Shown in pieces: positions 6,524 to 6,527 of a stretch of 6,527 nucleotides of DNA (positions within the stretch are counted from its first letter, which is position 1; each line of letters starts with the position of its first letter). The DNA comes from Mariprofundaceae bacterium. Lineage in GTDB: Bacteria; Pseudomonadota; Zetaproteobacteria; Mariprofundales; Mariprofundaceae. The notes under the pieces are model-generated. The model did no database searches. It was given only the letters and a program-made list of their open reading frames with translations, and was not told where the DNA came from. The position numbers and the translations under genes were made by a program. The stretch covers positions 1-6,527 of the forward strand of contig WFOJ01000108.1 in the NCBI GenBank assembly GCA_015488125.1, written 5' to 3'.

Positions 6524-6527
6524 ATGC
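6524..6527 (+). CDS. Possible start of a further gene, cut by the window edge
   Basis: ATG 6524-6526 follows AGAGG (6511-6515) at 8-base spacing and lies only 12 bases after the glbN stop codon, a geometry typical of the next gene in an operon. Only the start codon and one further base are visible, so nothing can be said about the product and the call may be chance. Confidence 0.3.

Overview
The window reads as chromosomal DNA of a Gram-negative bacterium, most likely a member of the Pseudomonadota (Proteobacteria). The MutS and GlnD proteins are of the proteobacterial type, GC content is moderate, and the left-hand gene encodes a protein with a Sec signal peptide. I cannot fix the class. The sequence is compatible with Gammaproteobacteria or a deep-branching relative such as the Zetaproteobacteria, but that is a guess.

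Layout. (1) Positions 1-658, minus strand: the first 219 codons of a secreted protein of unknown function. It starts with GTG behind a strong ribosome binding site and runs off the left edge. (2) Positions 659-810: a divergent intergenic region between that gene and mutS. (3) Positions 811-3405, plus strand: mutS, complete, encoding the DNA mismatch recognition ATPase. (4) Positions 3398-5965, plus strand: glnD, complete, encoding the bifunctional PII uridylyltransferase/uridylyl-removing enzyme. Its preferred start overlaps the mutS stop in an ATGAATAA junction, so the two genes are probably co-transcribed and translationally coupled. (5) Positions 5966-6142: an AT-rich intergenic region with a recognisable sigma-70-type promoter, a 5'-UTR hairpin, a 10-bp palindrome, an FNR-like box at the glnD stop codon, and a near-perfect Shine-Dalgarno. 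(6) Positions 6143-6511, plus strand: glbN, a complete group 1 truncated hemoglobin. (7) Positions 6512-6527: possibly the start of a further gene.

Functionally, MutS starts mismatch repair and carries a QxxLF sliding-clamp peptide near its C-terminus. GlnD senses glutamine through its ACT domains and sets the uridylylation state of PII proteins. GlbN binds O2/NO and has its own promoter. I see no mobile element, CRISPR array, RNA gene or clearly new multi-gene system. The less ordinary points are the mutS-glnD overlap, the regulatory region before glbN, the Lys at heme-pocket position 46 of the hemoglobin, and the unidentified secreted protein on the left.
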